The notes under the pieces were generated by a model. The model was not told where the DNA came from. It searched no databases and saw only the letters and a list, made by a program, of their open reading frames with translations. This document shows positions 9,735-18,608 of a DNA stretch of 64,000 nucleotides, piece by piece (the first letter of the stretch is position 1; every line of letters starts with the position of its first letter). The position numbers and the translations under genes are program-made. The stretch comes from Bog-756 sp963806455 (GTDB lineage: Bacteria > Actinomycetota > Acidimicrobiia > Acidimicrobiales > RAAP-2). The DNA lies in contig CAWDXZ010000001.1 of the NCBI GenBank assembly GCA_963806455.1, positions 62,001-126,000 on the forward strand, in the 5' to 3' direction.

Positions 9735-10865
9735 GTGACCACAGCGATCTTCGACGCCGATAGCCACTTGATGGAGACTGCGGACTGGCTGGGTTCCTTC
9801 GCTGATCCCCAGGTCCGAGACCAACTCTTGCCCCTGGCTCTTGACGGTGCAGGAGCTAAGGCGGCCGAGATGATGTCAACGCTTCCTGACCTGTGGAACG
9901 AGCACCGTCATCAAGAGATCGACCCAGACGTGCTCTCGGGGCCCAAGGGCTGGATGGCCCCGGGTGCTCTGGACACCCAGGTTCGCTCCCGTGTGCTCGA
10001 TGCCCTTGGGATCACCGCCCAGTTGGTCTTTCCGACCTTCGCCCTGGTCCAGTTTGCGCGGAGTCGGAATCTGGACGTCCTCTACGGGGGCACCCAAGCA
10101 CTCAACCGTGCCATGGCGACATTTTGTGCCCCTGACTCACGCCTCAAGGCGGTGGGATTCGTGCCCCTGACGGATCCTGAGCGCGCCGTCCTGGCACTCG
10201 AGGAGGCGCTCGACGAAGGGGTGGCGGCAGTGTGGTTACCGTCCGAGGCTCCCGGTGACTTCTCTCCTGCGCACACTGATCTCGACCCGGTGTGGGCCCG
10301 GCTCGCAGAGGCGGGAGTGCCATTCGTCCTGCATGTCGGGGGTGGGAAGCTGCTGCCCAAGGCGTTTCACAACAATGGCCTGCCCCGTCCTCGTGACTGG
10401 TTGGGTGGCGGTGAGAACCTCCGGGCCAAGGACTTCCCGGTCGTACACCACTCGCCCGAGCGCTTCCTCGCTTGCTTGGCGCTCGATGGTGTTTTTGAAC
10501 GCCACCCGACATTGCGAGGAGCGGCAATTGAGTTAGGTGCGACGTGGGTGCCTGGTCTGCTGCGGAACATCGACTATGCCCACAGATCGTTCTCGAAGTT
10601 CGAACCGACGTTGAGGGATCTCCCGCTTCTGCCGTCCGAGTATTTGCGTAGGCAAGTGCGGTTCACGCCCTACCCATTCGAGGACACGGCCTGGTTGATC
10701 GAACAATGTGGGTCGGAGTTGTTCATGTTTTCGACCGACTATCCCCATCCCGAAGGTGGTCGGCGGCCGTTTGAAGTATTTCGTGACGCCGTGTCGACGT
10801 TCGATGAATCAACGCATGACCGATTCTTCTGGCGGAATGGAGCCGAGCTGCTCGGGCTGGTGTGA
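9735..10865 (+). CDS. Amidohydrolase family 2 (TIM-barrel) protein
   Basis: A 376-residue metal-dependent hydrolase or decarboxylase of the amidohydrolase-2 group. The first metal-site motif is DADSHLME near the start (a D-x-D-x-H variant). A His follows in PFVLHVGGGK, and the catalytic Asp is in FSTDYPHPEGG. A GTG start at 9735, shortly after GAGGGGG, fits the family better than the upstream ATG. It is a clear paralogue of the gene at 62987-64000: both share RQVRFTPYP, then SDYPH or TDYPH with EGGRRP. Such proteins often work in aromatic or steroid breakdown, which would fit the nearby monooxygenase, but this is inference. Confidence 0.85.
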   Translation: MTTAIFDADSHLMETADWLGSFADPQVRDQLLPLALDGAGAKAAEMMSTLPDLWNEHRHQEIDPDVLSGPKGWMAPGALDTQVRSRVLDALGITAQLVFPTFALVQFARSRNLDVLYGGTQALNRAMATFCAPDSRLKAVGFVPLTDPERAVLALEEALDEGVAAVWLPSEAPGDFSPAHTDLDPVWARLAEAGVPFVLHVGGGKLLPKAFHNNGLPRPRDWLGGGENLRAKDFPVVHHSPERFLACLALDGVFERHPTLRGAAIELGATWVPGLLRNIDYAHRSFSKFEPTLRDLPLLPSEYLRRQVRFTPYPFEDTAWLIEQCGSELFMFSTDYPHPEGGRRPFEVFRDAVSTFDESTHDRFFWRNGAELLGLV

Positions 10866-11015
10866 TCCCGGGGATCCGGGAAGCTCTATCTCATGAATCC
10901 GTATACCCGATGAAGCGAGAGCCCTCTGATGAACTAGGGATATCCCAGATCGACGGTGTCCTCAAGTCAGAATTCTGCTCAAGCGGCTTTGTGCCGCGAA
11001 TCTCGCACTGGGGGG

Positions 11016-12221
11016 ATGATGCGTAGGAGACATTGGGCGATGATCGGGCTCGCAGGGGCACTTGTCGCGCCTACCTTCGTGGGAGTCGGTGCCGGGGCGG
11101 CCGCGAGCAGCTTGGCTCGCTCAAAGGCCAGGTTGGTCACGATCGAGATCCCAGCCCCGGCCGGCGAGATCGCCTCGAAATGGCTGAACTATCCCGGTCC
11201 GCCGCGGGCGAACGTGCTCCTGCCGCCCGGGTACGACCCCCACGAGCACTATCCCCTGGTCGTCTTCCTCAACGGGCTCGACTTCAACTACGACTCGTAT
11301 GCCCAATATGGACTGACCAAACCGTTCGACCGTCTCGATGCCATCGTGGTCATGCCCGAAGGGGGCAACGGCTGGTATGCGGACTGGTGGAACGACGGCG
11401 AGCGCGGCAACCCTTCGTGGGAGAGCTACGAGCTTGAGACTGTGATTCCAACCATCCTGGCCCGCTACCCGATCCTGCCGCAACGGCGCTACCACGCCCT
11501 CATTGGCATCTCGATGGGTGGACTCGGCGCGACCTACCTGGGCGGGCGTCTGCCCGGCTTCTTCGGGTCGGTGGCCTCGCTCTCGGGTTTTGTGGATCCC
11601 CAGTGGAACGCCACAGTCGTTCAGCCTGCGATGGCAGTCCTCTCAAACGCGGCGTTGAACGGCGACAACGATCCCGATCCCATCTATGGCCCCCCGTACG
11701 GCTTCTATGCCACCGGTCACAACCCGACGATGCTCGCCATGAACCTCGAGCACACGCGGGTGTTCGAGAGCACCGGCACCGGTATACCGAGCAGGGCCGA
11801 CCCCGATCCCGGACAGTTCGCCATCGAGGAGGAGAAGATCATCTACCCGATGAGCGAGAACTACTACGCAGCCCTGGCCGCGGCAGGAATCGATGTCACC
11901 TACCAGGTCCACCCGGGTGGCCACGACATTCCTGACTTTCTGAACGAGATCAAGGCCATGCTCAGGTGGGGTCTGTTCAAGCCCGTCGTCACAGAACCCA
12001 GGTCCTGGGACAACCAGACGGTCGCCACGAGAGGGCAGATGTGGGCCTTCAACTACCGGTTCACGAACCCACCGACACAGATCGTGACGTTCCAGCAGTC
12101 CGGTGCCACGCTGTCGATCAGTGCCGCGGGATCGGCCGTCACGATCACCTCGGGCACGGGTTGTGCCATTCACACTTCTACGCCCGCGACCATTCACTTG
12201 TCGAGCCACAAGTACAGGTGA
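11016..12221 (+). CDS. Secreted alpha/beta-hydrolase esterase (esterase D/PF00756 type)
   Basis: The start is one of two adjacent ATGs (11016, 11019) right after GGGGGG. The N-terminus (MMRRRHWAMIGLAGALVAP) is a signal peptide with positive charge, hydrophobic core and an Ala-rich cleavage region, so the enzyme is exported. The nucleophile elbow is GISMGG (about residue 165), the oxyanion region is VVFLNGLDF, and the late His is in VHPGGHDIPDF. This resembles mycolyltransferase-like and tributyrin esterases. About 70 extra C-terminal residues form a beta-rich domain. Two close hairpins follow the stop. Substrate unknown. Confidence 0.8.
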   Translation: MMRRRHWAMIGLAGALVAPTFVGVGAGAAASSLARSKARLVTIEIPAPAGEIASKWLNYPGPPRANVLLPPGYDPHEHYPLVVFLNGLDFNYDSYAQYGLTKPFDRLDAIVVMPEGGNGWYADWWNDGERGNPSWESYELETVIPTILARYPILPQRRYHALIGISMGGLGATYLGGRLPGFFGSVASLSGFVDPQWNATVVQPAMAVLSNAALNGDNDPDPIYGPPYGFYATGHNPTMLAMNLEHTRVFESTGTGIPSRADPDPGQFAIEEEKIIYPMSENYYAALAAAGIDVTYQVHPGGHDIPDFLNEIKAMLRWGLFKPVVTEPRSWDNQTVATRGQMWAFNYRFTNPPTQIVTFQQSGATLSISAAGSAVTITSGTGCAIHTSTPATIHLSSHKYR

Positions 12222-12279
12222 AGGAAGGGAGTTGCGGGACACCCAGGCAACCGACGGCGTACAGGCGTGGTTGGCCTAA

Positions 12280-12344
12280 CTGAGGAGTTACCTCAGCAGG
12301 GGGGGCCAGCATCGGGGTATTCGGACCCTCAGCCACCGCTGAGG
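12280..12344. repeat. Two intergenic hairpins with CTGAGG/CCTCAG core
   Basis: Two inverted repeats lie here: CTGAGG at 12280-12285 with CCTCAG at 12291-12296 (loop 5), and CCTCAGC at 12327-12333 with GCTGAGG at 12338-12344 (loop 4). The stretch from about 12315 to 12336 recurs at about 31367-31389 with two mismatches. They could end transcription of the esterase gene, but no T-run follows. They belong to a recurring set described in the findings. Confidence 0.55.
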
Positions 12345-12456
12345 CGAGAGTCACCCGGCGGAGGTCCAGAATCGTGGGGAATGAACCTGATGCTGTGGAG
12401 GTTCGTGCAGGGCTCGAACCCCGACGAACCGAGAGCGGAGCATCCCCATCGACCGA

Positions 12457-13077
12457 TCAGGAGATCGCAGGCATCCCAACCATTGCGCGGAATTCGTCGG
12501 TCGTATTCGTGACTGGGAATGGCTCACTCGGCACGTCGAGGCCCAGCCGGGCACAGATGGGATCCCACCCGTCCACCGGGGACCATTCCAGCAGGCGATC
12601 GCCCGGGACGCCCTGCCTAACCGCTGCGTTATGCCGCTCGTAGGCATCCATCATGGCGTTAGGGTCGTCAAACGAATCGCTGAACCGATCGCCTAGCAGC
12701 TGAACGACAGCAGCCATCCACGGCTCCAATTCGGGCGGAACCTTGTCAAACGACTGAAAGATCGTGTTGGATGCGCTGCGGTACCAAGATTCCGGATCCC
12801 TCACAGAGAGCAACACCAGCGCTTCCGGGTTGGCGGCTGAGAGCTCAGGCCAAAATGAACACCCGGGCCAGTCGACCAGAGACACATAGCCAGCAGGCAT
12901 CGTTGCCCAGTCGACGGGCCGCCCTTCAATGGCGTCGATCCAGCCGGCTGCTTGGGTCGGATCACCGAGGACCTCGACCATGTGATGACACGGGCCACCC
13001 AATAACTGCTCGAGGGCGATCTTCAATGAATGGGTACTCGTGCGACCAACTCCCGCACCTACAACCTTTAGCGTCAC
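12457..13077 (-). CDS. Sulfotransferase family protein (PF17784-like)
   Basis: A 206-residue P-loop protein. The N-terminal strand and 5'-phosphosulfate loop read KVVGAGVGRTSTHSLKIAL, and the 3'-phosphate motif reads VLLSVRDPESWYRS at about residues 88-101. Both are hallmarks of the Sulfotransfer_4 family, which is widespread in actinobacteria and may move sulfate from PAPS to an unknown acceptor. The mid-region FPLW-type substrate loop and the C-terminal WSPVDGWDPICARLG block match the family. No PAPS synthesis genes are in the window. It stands alone. Confidence 0.85.
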   Translation of the reverse strand: MTLKVVGAGVGRTSTHSLKIALEQLLGGPCHHMVEVLGDPTQAAGWIDAIEGRPVDWATMPAGYVSLVDWPGCSFWPELSAANPEALVLLSVRDPESWYRSASNTIFQSFDKVPPELEPWMAAVVQLLGDRFSDSFDDPNAMMDAYERHNAAVRQGVPGDRLLEWSPVDGWDPICARLGLDVPSEPFPVTNTTDEFRAMVGMPAIS

Positions 13078-13604
13078 GCTCAGTCCCCTTTACGAGCCAG
13101 AAACACTTGTCCGCAAGCGAGTACATCATTGCGTGAGGGCACTCATCCGTCCAGTGTGCGGATGCCGAGCACCTCCGCCGACGCGTCTGGGGGATTCCTG
13201 TCCCAGATCGCCGTCCGAGGTGCGGCGACCCTGTGCTCTGCCTACGCCCACCGGCCTAAGAAGCAAAACGAACTGGATCTGCAGGTCGGCATCAATGGGT
13301 GGTTCAAACTTGGGCGGTGCGATGGATCGCCCACCAGGGTGCCCAGATCGGGCCTCTCTCTGGCGGGCAACAGTCGAATCTCATTCCCCTGGGCCCGCTC
13401 AGCGACGAACTGCCCCCTCAGTCTGAGCAGCTGAGGACTTGGTGTAGCGACTAGCTCGGGATCGATCCGGGCAAGGAGCGACCGAGTGTGCCAGCGTCGG
13501 GTCGGTCAAGTCGGGGGGAAGAACTCGCGCTAGCTAGCAACGGGTGCAGGCAACTGCTCCAAGCGCCGATTCGCGTGGCGACTTACAATCCCAGGGTAGT
13601 GGCT
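13078..13604. other. Intergenic region with a duplicated gene-end remnant
   Basis: This stretch carries no convincing full gene. Its one recognisable item is the fragment at 13247-13316, which matches the end of the gene at 8860-9408. The rest, up to the start of the nucleotidyltransferase, shows no features I can support. Confidence 0.4.
13247..13316 (-). pseudogene. Remnant of a TIGR03086 paralogue 3' end
   Basis: About 70 bases align with 8868-8940, the last codons of the TIGR03086 gene, with the blocks GGCCTAAGAA and CTGCAGGTCGGCATCAATGG shared. On the minus strand it reads PPIDADLQ, then a short tail. Nothing upstream keeps the rest of the domain. It is a leftover of a second copy and is not functional. 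Confidence 0.6.
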
Positions 13605-14552
13605 GTGGCTGAAACCTCGATTTCGTCTGGGCAGGTGAAGGACTACCTCGATCACCTTGTCGCGTGGTGCCGAGCCGAGCGTTCGGTTCAGGGTGTGATC
13701 CTCCTCGGATCAGCGGCAAACGACAGTGCACTCGATCCGCTCTCCGATCTTGACCTAATGGTCATCATCAATCAGCGCCAACGCCTTTCCTCACCGGAGT
13801 GGCTGGATTTGATTGATCCACCACCCTTGTTCTCCTGGACCTATCAGTCGCCGGTCGGCGGTCAAACGGTCCGCCAGGCGATCTACGGCGGACCGCTGGT
13901 CGTTGACATCGCATTGGTGTCCACCCTGCAAGCCTTTCTCGTTGGAGTGGCCGTCATCGGCCTTTCCCAAATCTCCGCGCTTCGCCGTCATCTACCGGTT
14001 TCGCTGTCTTTGCGGTTGGACGCATGGCTGGCGATCACTGGCCGAGGGACGAAAGTGCTGCTCGATAAGCACGGTCTGGCCAAGCGCATGGTGGCCTCAG
14101 CACCGGAAGTGGCTCCCAAGGTCCCGACGCAACACGAGTACCTCAACATTGTGCACAGCTTGTTCGGGTTGATTTTGTGGGAATCGAAACAACTTGTCCG
14201 TCATGAGATGTGGATGGCACTAGGGACCGTTGATCAACAGGTGAAGCAGTGCCTGCTCGCGATGATGGAATGGCATTCCATCGCCACTAATCCAGAACTT
14301 GGCGACACCTGGTATGGCGGACGGCGAGTACAGGAGTGGGCGGATCCGAGGTGGGTGACAGCCCTCCCTCAAACATGGCCTAGCTATGACGTTGAAGGAG
14401 CCTGGAACGCGCTTCTCGCCACATTGGAGCTGTTCTCGAACGTAGCCAAAGAGACAGCACAGTCTCTTGGACACCACTACCCGGTCGATGCAGAGTTGAG
14501 AGTTCGGAGTTGGATCAATGCTCGTCGACCCGTGGCCTCGTCCGGCGCTTGA
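13605..14552 (+). CDS. ANT(6)/streptomycin adenylyltransferase-like nucleotidyltransferase
   Basis: A 315-residue protein (start GTG 13605 after AGGG; GTG 13599 and ATG-like starts to 13488 are possible). The nucleotidyltransferase motif is LLGSAANDSALDPLSDLDL, with two metal-binding Asp residues, and VVDIALV supplies the third acid. The C-terminal half keeps the ANT(6)/AadK blocks DTWYGGR, EEWADPR-like QEWADPR, and ALLATLELF. In characterised relatives this enzyme adds AMP to the 6-OH of streptomycin. Whether this one gives resistance cannot be told. An IS3 element is inserted 100 bases downstream. Confidence 0.7.
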   Translation: MAETSISSGQVKDYLDHLVAWCRAERSVQGVILLGSAANDSALDPLSDLDLMVIINQRQRLSSPEWLDLIDPPPLFSWTYQSPVGGQTVRQAIYGGPLVVDIALVSTLQAFLVGVAVIGLSQISALRRHLPVSLSLRLDAWLAITGRGTKVLLDKHGLAKRMVASAPEVAPKVPTQHEYLNIVHSLFGLILWESKQLVRHEMWMALGTVDQQVKQCLLAMMEWHSIATNPELGDTWYGGRRVQEWADPRWVTALPQTWPSYDVEGAWNALLATLELFSNVAKETAQSLGHHYPVDAELRVRSWINARRPVASSGA

Positions 14553-14690
14553 CAGACCGTGCAAGAGTCCGAGGGCGAGTTGGCCGCAACGTGCCCAAGT
14601 GCGAGATGCCGGCCAGTAACACCTGATTCCGTTCGACTAATCAGTCGATGAGTGAGCCTCCCGGTCCAGCGGACAGGTTGGTTGTGTTGA

Positions 14691-15568
14691 TCATGCCGCA
14701 GGTGCGAAGGGCGTGTGGGTTCGTTCGTAGTCGACGGGCTGAGCATTCCGCAGTAGGAGTGGCGCCTCGACGGGTTGTACAGGCCTCGATCCAGTCGAAC
14801 ATGGCGAGGGCCAGCTGCCGGCGTGTCGCCCAGCGCTGCTCGTCGAGCAACTCGATCTGCAGGGTGCCAAAGAAGCTCTCGACGGCGCTGTTGTCGAAGC
14901 AGTCCCCGACGGTGCCCATGGAGCCGAGGAGTCCGCCGCCGCAGTCGGCGACCGAAGGCCCACGACGTGTAGGTCGACCCGTGGTCGGAGTGGGCAATGG
15001 TCGATCCCGGGGCAGGGCGCCGGCGCCAGATGGCCATCTGCACGGCGTCGACTACCAGCTCGGAGCGGATGTGATCGGCGATGGACCAGCCCACCACCCG
15101 CCGGCTCCAGGCGTCGAGGACCACGGCCAGGTAGACCTTGCCCTCGCCGGTCGGGTGCTCGGTGACGTCCATGACCCAGAGACGGTCGGGTTCGGCCGGG
15201 TTGAAGTTGCGTTGCACTAGGTCCTCGGCCGGGGTGGCGTCGGAATCACGCCGGGTGCAGCCCCGGAACTTCCGCCGGTGGATGCCCACGATGCCGGCCT
15301 GGGCCATGAGCCGGGCCACCCGCTTGCGGGAGCAACGCTGGCCCTGGCCGAGGACCAGCTCGGCGTGGACCCGAGGAGACCCATAGGAACGCCGGGACAT
15401 CCGGTGGATGTCGAACATGGTGTTAGTGAGGGCGGCGTCTTGCCAGTCCCGGTCGGAGACCGGCTTTGCCTGCCAGGCATAGAACCCCGACGTCGACACC
15501 CCCATGGCCCGACAACACGCGGCGACCGGGAAGTCGGCGCAGCGCTGGGCGATGAAGGTGTACGTCAT
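14691..15568 (-). pseudogene. IS3-family transposase orfB (DDE integrase), three frameshifts
   Basis: The DDE catalytic domain is plain: VMDVTEHPTGEGKVYL with the first Asp, HSDHGSTYTS with the second, and ESFFGTLQIELL with the Glu region. It is broken at three places when compared with the intact copy at 24167-25033: near 14940 (before GGLLGSMG), near 14775 (EACTTRR should read EAWYNP) and near 14735 (before VDYE). Each looks like one missing base. The start ATG overlaps orfA's stop as ATGA. It cannot make active transposase as read. Confidence 0.8.
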
Positions 15569-15852
15569 TTTGGGAGGACGTTCTCCCGGGCGAAATAGGC
15601 GGCCGCTCGTCGCAGGATCTCGTTCTCCATCTCCGAGACCCGGAGCTTGCGGCGGAGCTCCACCACCTCGGCTCGCTCCGAGGAGGTCATCCCCTCCTTG
15701 CGGCCCTCGTCGATGTCGGCCCTAGCCACCCAGTTGCGCAGGCAGCTCTCGGAGATCCCGAGGTCGTGGGCCAGCGCGGCCATCGGCTTGGCTCGTTCTC
15801 GGGCCAGTTCGATGGCTCGAGCCCGGAACTCCGGTGGATGAGGACGTGGCAT
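15565..15852 (-). CDS. IS3-family transposase orfA (HTH protein)
   Basis: A 95-residue orfA with an N-terminal helix-turn-helix (MAALAHDLGISESCLRNWVA) that binds the element's ends, followed by a leucine-zipper-like helix (VVELRRKLRVSEMENEILRRA) used for pairing. Its stop is set right after the slippery sequence CCCAAAA (15574 down to 15568 on the minus strand), and orfB begins with an ATGA overlap. A minus-one shift would give an OrfAB fusion. The gene itself is intact, although orfB is broken. Confidence 0.85.
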   Translation of the reverse strand: MPRPHPPEFRARAIELARERAKPMAALAHDLGISESCLRNWVARADIDEGRKEGMTSSERAEVVELRRKLRVSEMENEILRRAAAYFARENVLPK

Positions 15853-16006
15853 CTGGACTCCTTCTCTAGGAGGGCAGTGCCTCTAAGGGTAGGTGTCGTC
15901 AAACCGGGGGAGGTCAGAGGAATAGCCCGCCAGCGCCTCAGCCTCAGCCTCCGCAGCTGAGATCTCAATAGGCGCCCCACTCCCGGCGTTATACATGTAA
16001 TCGGTG

Positions 16007-17287
16007 TCAAGCCGACTCCTCGGTCGCTCGTTTGACCAGGCTCTCGAAGAGCACTGCTCGGTCGGTCTGCCCATGGTCACGGGCGTGGTCTCGCTGCCGG
16101 AGAAGGACGGGCACGAACTCCGGCCCGGTGCGGAAGTAGGCGCAGCGCTCGCAGGCTGACTCGATGCGGCAGTCGAGTTCGGCGGGCCGGGTGCACATGC
16201 CGTCGCCGAGCATCCGGGAGAACTCGGTTCGGAGCCGGGTCATGGCCGGGGTCTCTGTCGGAAGGTCCTTCGAGGTTCCCACCGTCTTGTAGAGCGCATC
16301 GACCTGCTCCATGACCGAGGCGTACTCGTCAGCCACGACCCGGTTGGCGATGCGGGCATAGACGAGGGTCATGTCCATCGACCGGTGACCGAGCATCTCG
16401 GCGATGGTCTCCAGACGCATGCCCCGGTTGATGGCCTGGGTGGCCAGGGTGTGGCGGAGCTGGTGGGGATGGGCGTGGCCGATGCCGGCCTTTTGCGCCG
16501 TGGTGGCCACGATGCGGTGGACGGTGCGCCGGTCGAGTGGCTTGTGCTCGTCGGCCAGGAGTCGCTGTTGCGCTCGGATGTGGACTCGGTTGCGTGTCGT
16601 CCACTCCTCGAGCAGAGGGACGAGGTCTGCATGGAGTGGAATCATCCGGTCGTTGCGCAGCTTGCCGACGGGGATGCGTAGCCAGTGGGACCCGTCCCGC
16701 ACGGAGACGGCGTCCGCGGCCAGCTCGCAGAGCTCGGTCGCCCGCATGCCGGTGCGGGACAGCATCTCGACCACCAGCCGATAGCGGGGCAGGCGATGGG
16801 CCTTGGCTGCAGCCAGGAGTTTGGCCGAGTCCTCGTCGGAGAGGAACTTGGGGAGGGGCTCGGGTCGGGGCGGGATGTCCCCATGGAGGATCGGGTTCCG
16901 CCGGTGAGCCTCGGGCCAGTCCCACTCGATGAGTCGCTCGAGGAAGATCCGGATCATCCGCAGTCGCTGGCGTTGGGTGTTCTTGGCCATGGTGCCGCCC
17001 CGCATGCCGGGCTGGGCAGCCAGCCACACCTTGTAGTCCTCGATGTTGGTGCGGGTGATGTCGGACACGGCAGCTATGTCGGTCTCAGCCACCAACCACC
17101 GGGCCAGTTGGCGCAGTGTCGAGTCGGCCACGTCCACACTGCGGGGAGCGAGGAAGGTGGTGAGCTGGACCAGGTAGCGGCGCATGGTGGCGGCCAGCTG
17201 GGGTGCCTGGACCGAGAGCACGGCCCACTCCCGGTGGGACTCGTTCTTCGGGATCCAGGGTTCGGGCAGGACCTCGGCGATGCTCAC
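16007..17287 (-). CDS. Tyrosine recombinase, Tn554 TnpB-like
   Basis: A 426-residue phage-integrase-type recombinase. An N-terminal SAM-like DNA-binding domain covers about residues 35-135. The catalytic residues are Arg in RTGMRATELCEL, HxxR in HPHQLRHTLATQ, and the late His and Tyr in LGHRSMDMTLVYARI. A C-terminal extension holds a Cys cluster (CTRPAELDC, then CERCAYFRTGPEF), like TnpB of Tn554 and related recombinases. Its start overlaps the stop of the next recombinase by four bases (ATGA), so they are translated together. No third recombinase follows; the IS3 copy A ends 90 bases after its stop. Confidence 0.85.
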   Translation of the reverse strand: MSIAEVLPEPWIPKNESHREWAVLSVQAPQLAATMRRYLVQLTTFLAPRSVDVADSTLRQLARWLVAETDIAAVSDITRTNIEDYKVWLAAQPGMRGGTMAKNTQRQRLRMIRIFLERLIEWDWPEAHRRNPILHGDIPPRPEPLPKFLSDEDSAKLLAAAKAHRLPRYRLVVEMLSRTGMRATELCELAADAVSVRDGSHWLRIPVGKLRNDRMIPLHADLVPLLEEWTTRNRVHIRAQQRLLADEHKPLDRRTVHRIVATTAQKAGIGHAHPHQLRHTLATQAINRGMRLETIAEMLGHRSMDMTLVYARIANRVVADEYASVMEQVDALYKTVGTSKDLPTETPAMTRLRTEFSRMLGDGMCTRPAELDCRIESACERCAYFRTGPEFVPVLLRQRDHARDHGQTDRAVLFESLVKRATEESA

Positions 17288-18360
17288 TGGGCCACCGCCA
17301 CCATGGCCAGCAACTCGGCGGCGTGGGCATCGACGGCCCCCATGGCCTGGTGGTACTCATTGGCCAGCCAGTCATTGGTCAGGTGCAGGTAGATCCGGGT
17401 CGACTCGATCGAGACGTGCCCGGCCTGGGCCTGGACTGCCTCTAAGGCCATGCCCGCCTCCCGCAGCCGGGTGAGGCAGGTGTGTCGGAGCTGATGGCAG
17501 GTGGCCCGCTCGAGTCCGGCCCGCTGGCGGGCGCTCAGGAAGATCGTCTCCACTCCCTGTGCGCTCAGCCCCTGGCCCCGGCTCGGGCCCTTCAGGGTCA
17601 CGAAGACCCGATCGGTCGAGGCGTCCTTCGGTCGCTCCTCCACCAGATACTCACCCAACTCGGCGAAGAAGGTGTTGGAGATGGGCACGACCCGCTGGTG
17701 GCCACCCTTTCCCTCGGCGACGAACACCGAACGTTCGGCGACCTGGATGTCCGACAGCCGGAGACCGAGCACCTCGCAGCGCCGCAGACCGCCGAGCACC
17801 ATGGCGAAGACCATGGCCCGGTCCCGGTGGGTGCGCATCGCACCGACCAGTGCGTCGACCTCACCGGGCGAGAGAATCTTCGGCAGCGTCCGGGGCACCC
17901 GCACCAGCGGCACCGTTAGGACCCGACCACCACGCCGGCGGGTGGACAGCCCCTTCGGCACCGGGTTCGTCTCGACCGGGGTGTCACCCCGGGCCACCAG
18001 ATACGCATAGAAACCAGACACCGACGACAGCCGACGGGCGATGGTGCGGGCCGACAGTCCCGACTCGCCATCGGAGAGCCTGACCACCGTGCGGTCGCCG
18101 CGCTGGTCAGCGAGGAACTCGAAGACATCGGCGGGAACGACGGCGAGTGGGTCCCTGTCGATGACGGTGAAGAACGCTTTCAGGTCGAAAGCGATCGCCC
18201 GCAAGGTGTTCGGTCTGGCCCGACCCGCCACGAACTCCAGGTAGGAGTCGATCAGCGGATGACCCAACTCGAATCGGGTCTCTCCTGTGGAAGATGACGT
18301 GCGGACCAGGACGGGGAAGCAGCTCATCCGGGCATGTTCCCAGCGCTGGACAGAAAGCAC
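17284..18360 (-). CDS. Tyrosine recombinase, Tn554 TnpA-like
   Basis: A 358-residue recombinase, first in the pair. The core-binding domain is at about residues 30-130. The catalytic set is GLRRCEVLGL (Arg), GKGGHQRVVPI (Lys/beta-hairpin region), CHQLRHTCLTRL (HxxR) and AGHVSIESTRIYLHL (His, Tyr). It overlaps the second recombinase by four bases. Tandem overlapping tyrosine recombinases are seen in Tn554-type transposons and in recombinase-in-trio elements, which move into preferred sites without inverted repeats. I cannot find the element's outer ends. Confidence 0.85.
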   Translation of the reverse strand: MLSVQRWEHARMSCFPVLVRTSSSTGETRFELGHPLIDSYLEFVAGRARPNTLRAIAFDLKAFFTVIDRDPLAVVPADVFEFLADQRGDRTVVRLSDGESGLSARTIARRLSSVSGFYAYLVARGDTPVETNPVPKGLSTRRRGGRVLTVPLVRVPRTLPKILSPGEVDALVGAMRTHRDRAMVFAMVLGGLRRCEVLGLRLSDIQVAERSVFVAEGKGGHQRVVPISNTFFAELGEYLVEERPKDASTDRVFVTLKGPSRGQGLSAQGVETIFLSARQRAGLERATCHQLRHTCLTRLREAGMALEAVQAQAGHVSIESTRIYLHLTNDWLANEYHQAMGAVDAHAAELLAMVAVAQ

Positions 18361-18608
18361 TGAGATGCCAGAAGGATCACATGTGTATTAAGCGATAGGG
18401 GACACCTCATGCCGACGCTCAGAGCAATGGGGTCGCATTGGGGGCTGGTGACCAAAGCTCCTCATCACCGGTGTGTCATACCAACGAACCAAATACGGAA
18501 GGTCACCCGAGGATTCCCGAATCACCATCAAACCGCAGATGCAATCACGGCCATCTGCCCAGCGACCAGCCAACAATCGGTTTCCGATCTTCTGCGACCA
18601 TCTGTCGC

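Larger units (their letters stand above)
14653..15916 (-). mobile_element. IS3-family element copy A (broken), with GAG target duplication
   Basis: The ends are imperfect inverted repeats: TGAGCCTCCCGG at 14653 onward, and CCGGGGGAGGTCA ending at 15916. The trinucleotide GAG flanks both sides (14650-14652 and 15917-15919), the 3-base target duplication expected of IS3 elements. Length is 1264 bases. It contains orfA (15565-15852) and a frame-broken orfB (14691-15568) on the minus strand. It is related to, but not the same as, the copy at 23811-25076. Confidence 0.85.

Noticed and set aside
12395..12460. tRNA-like GGTTCG...CGAACC stretch
   Set aside because: On the minus strand a TTCGA is seen, but the T-loop is out of register, the T-stem does not pair, and no acceptor or anticodon arm follows.
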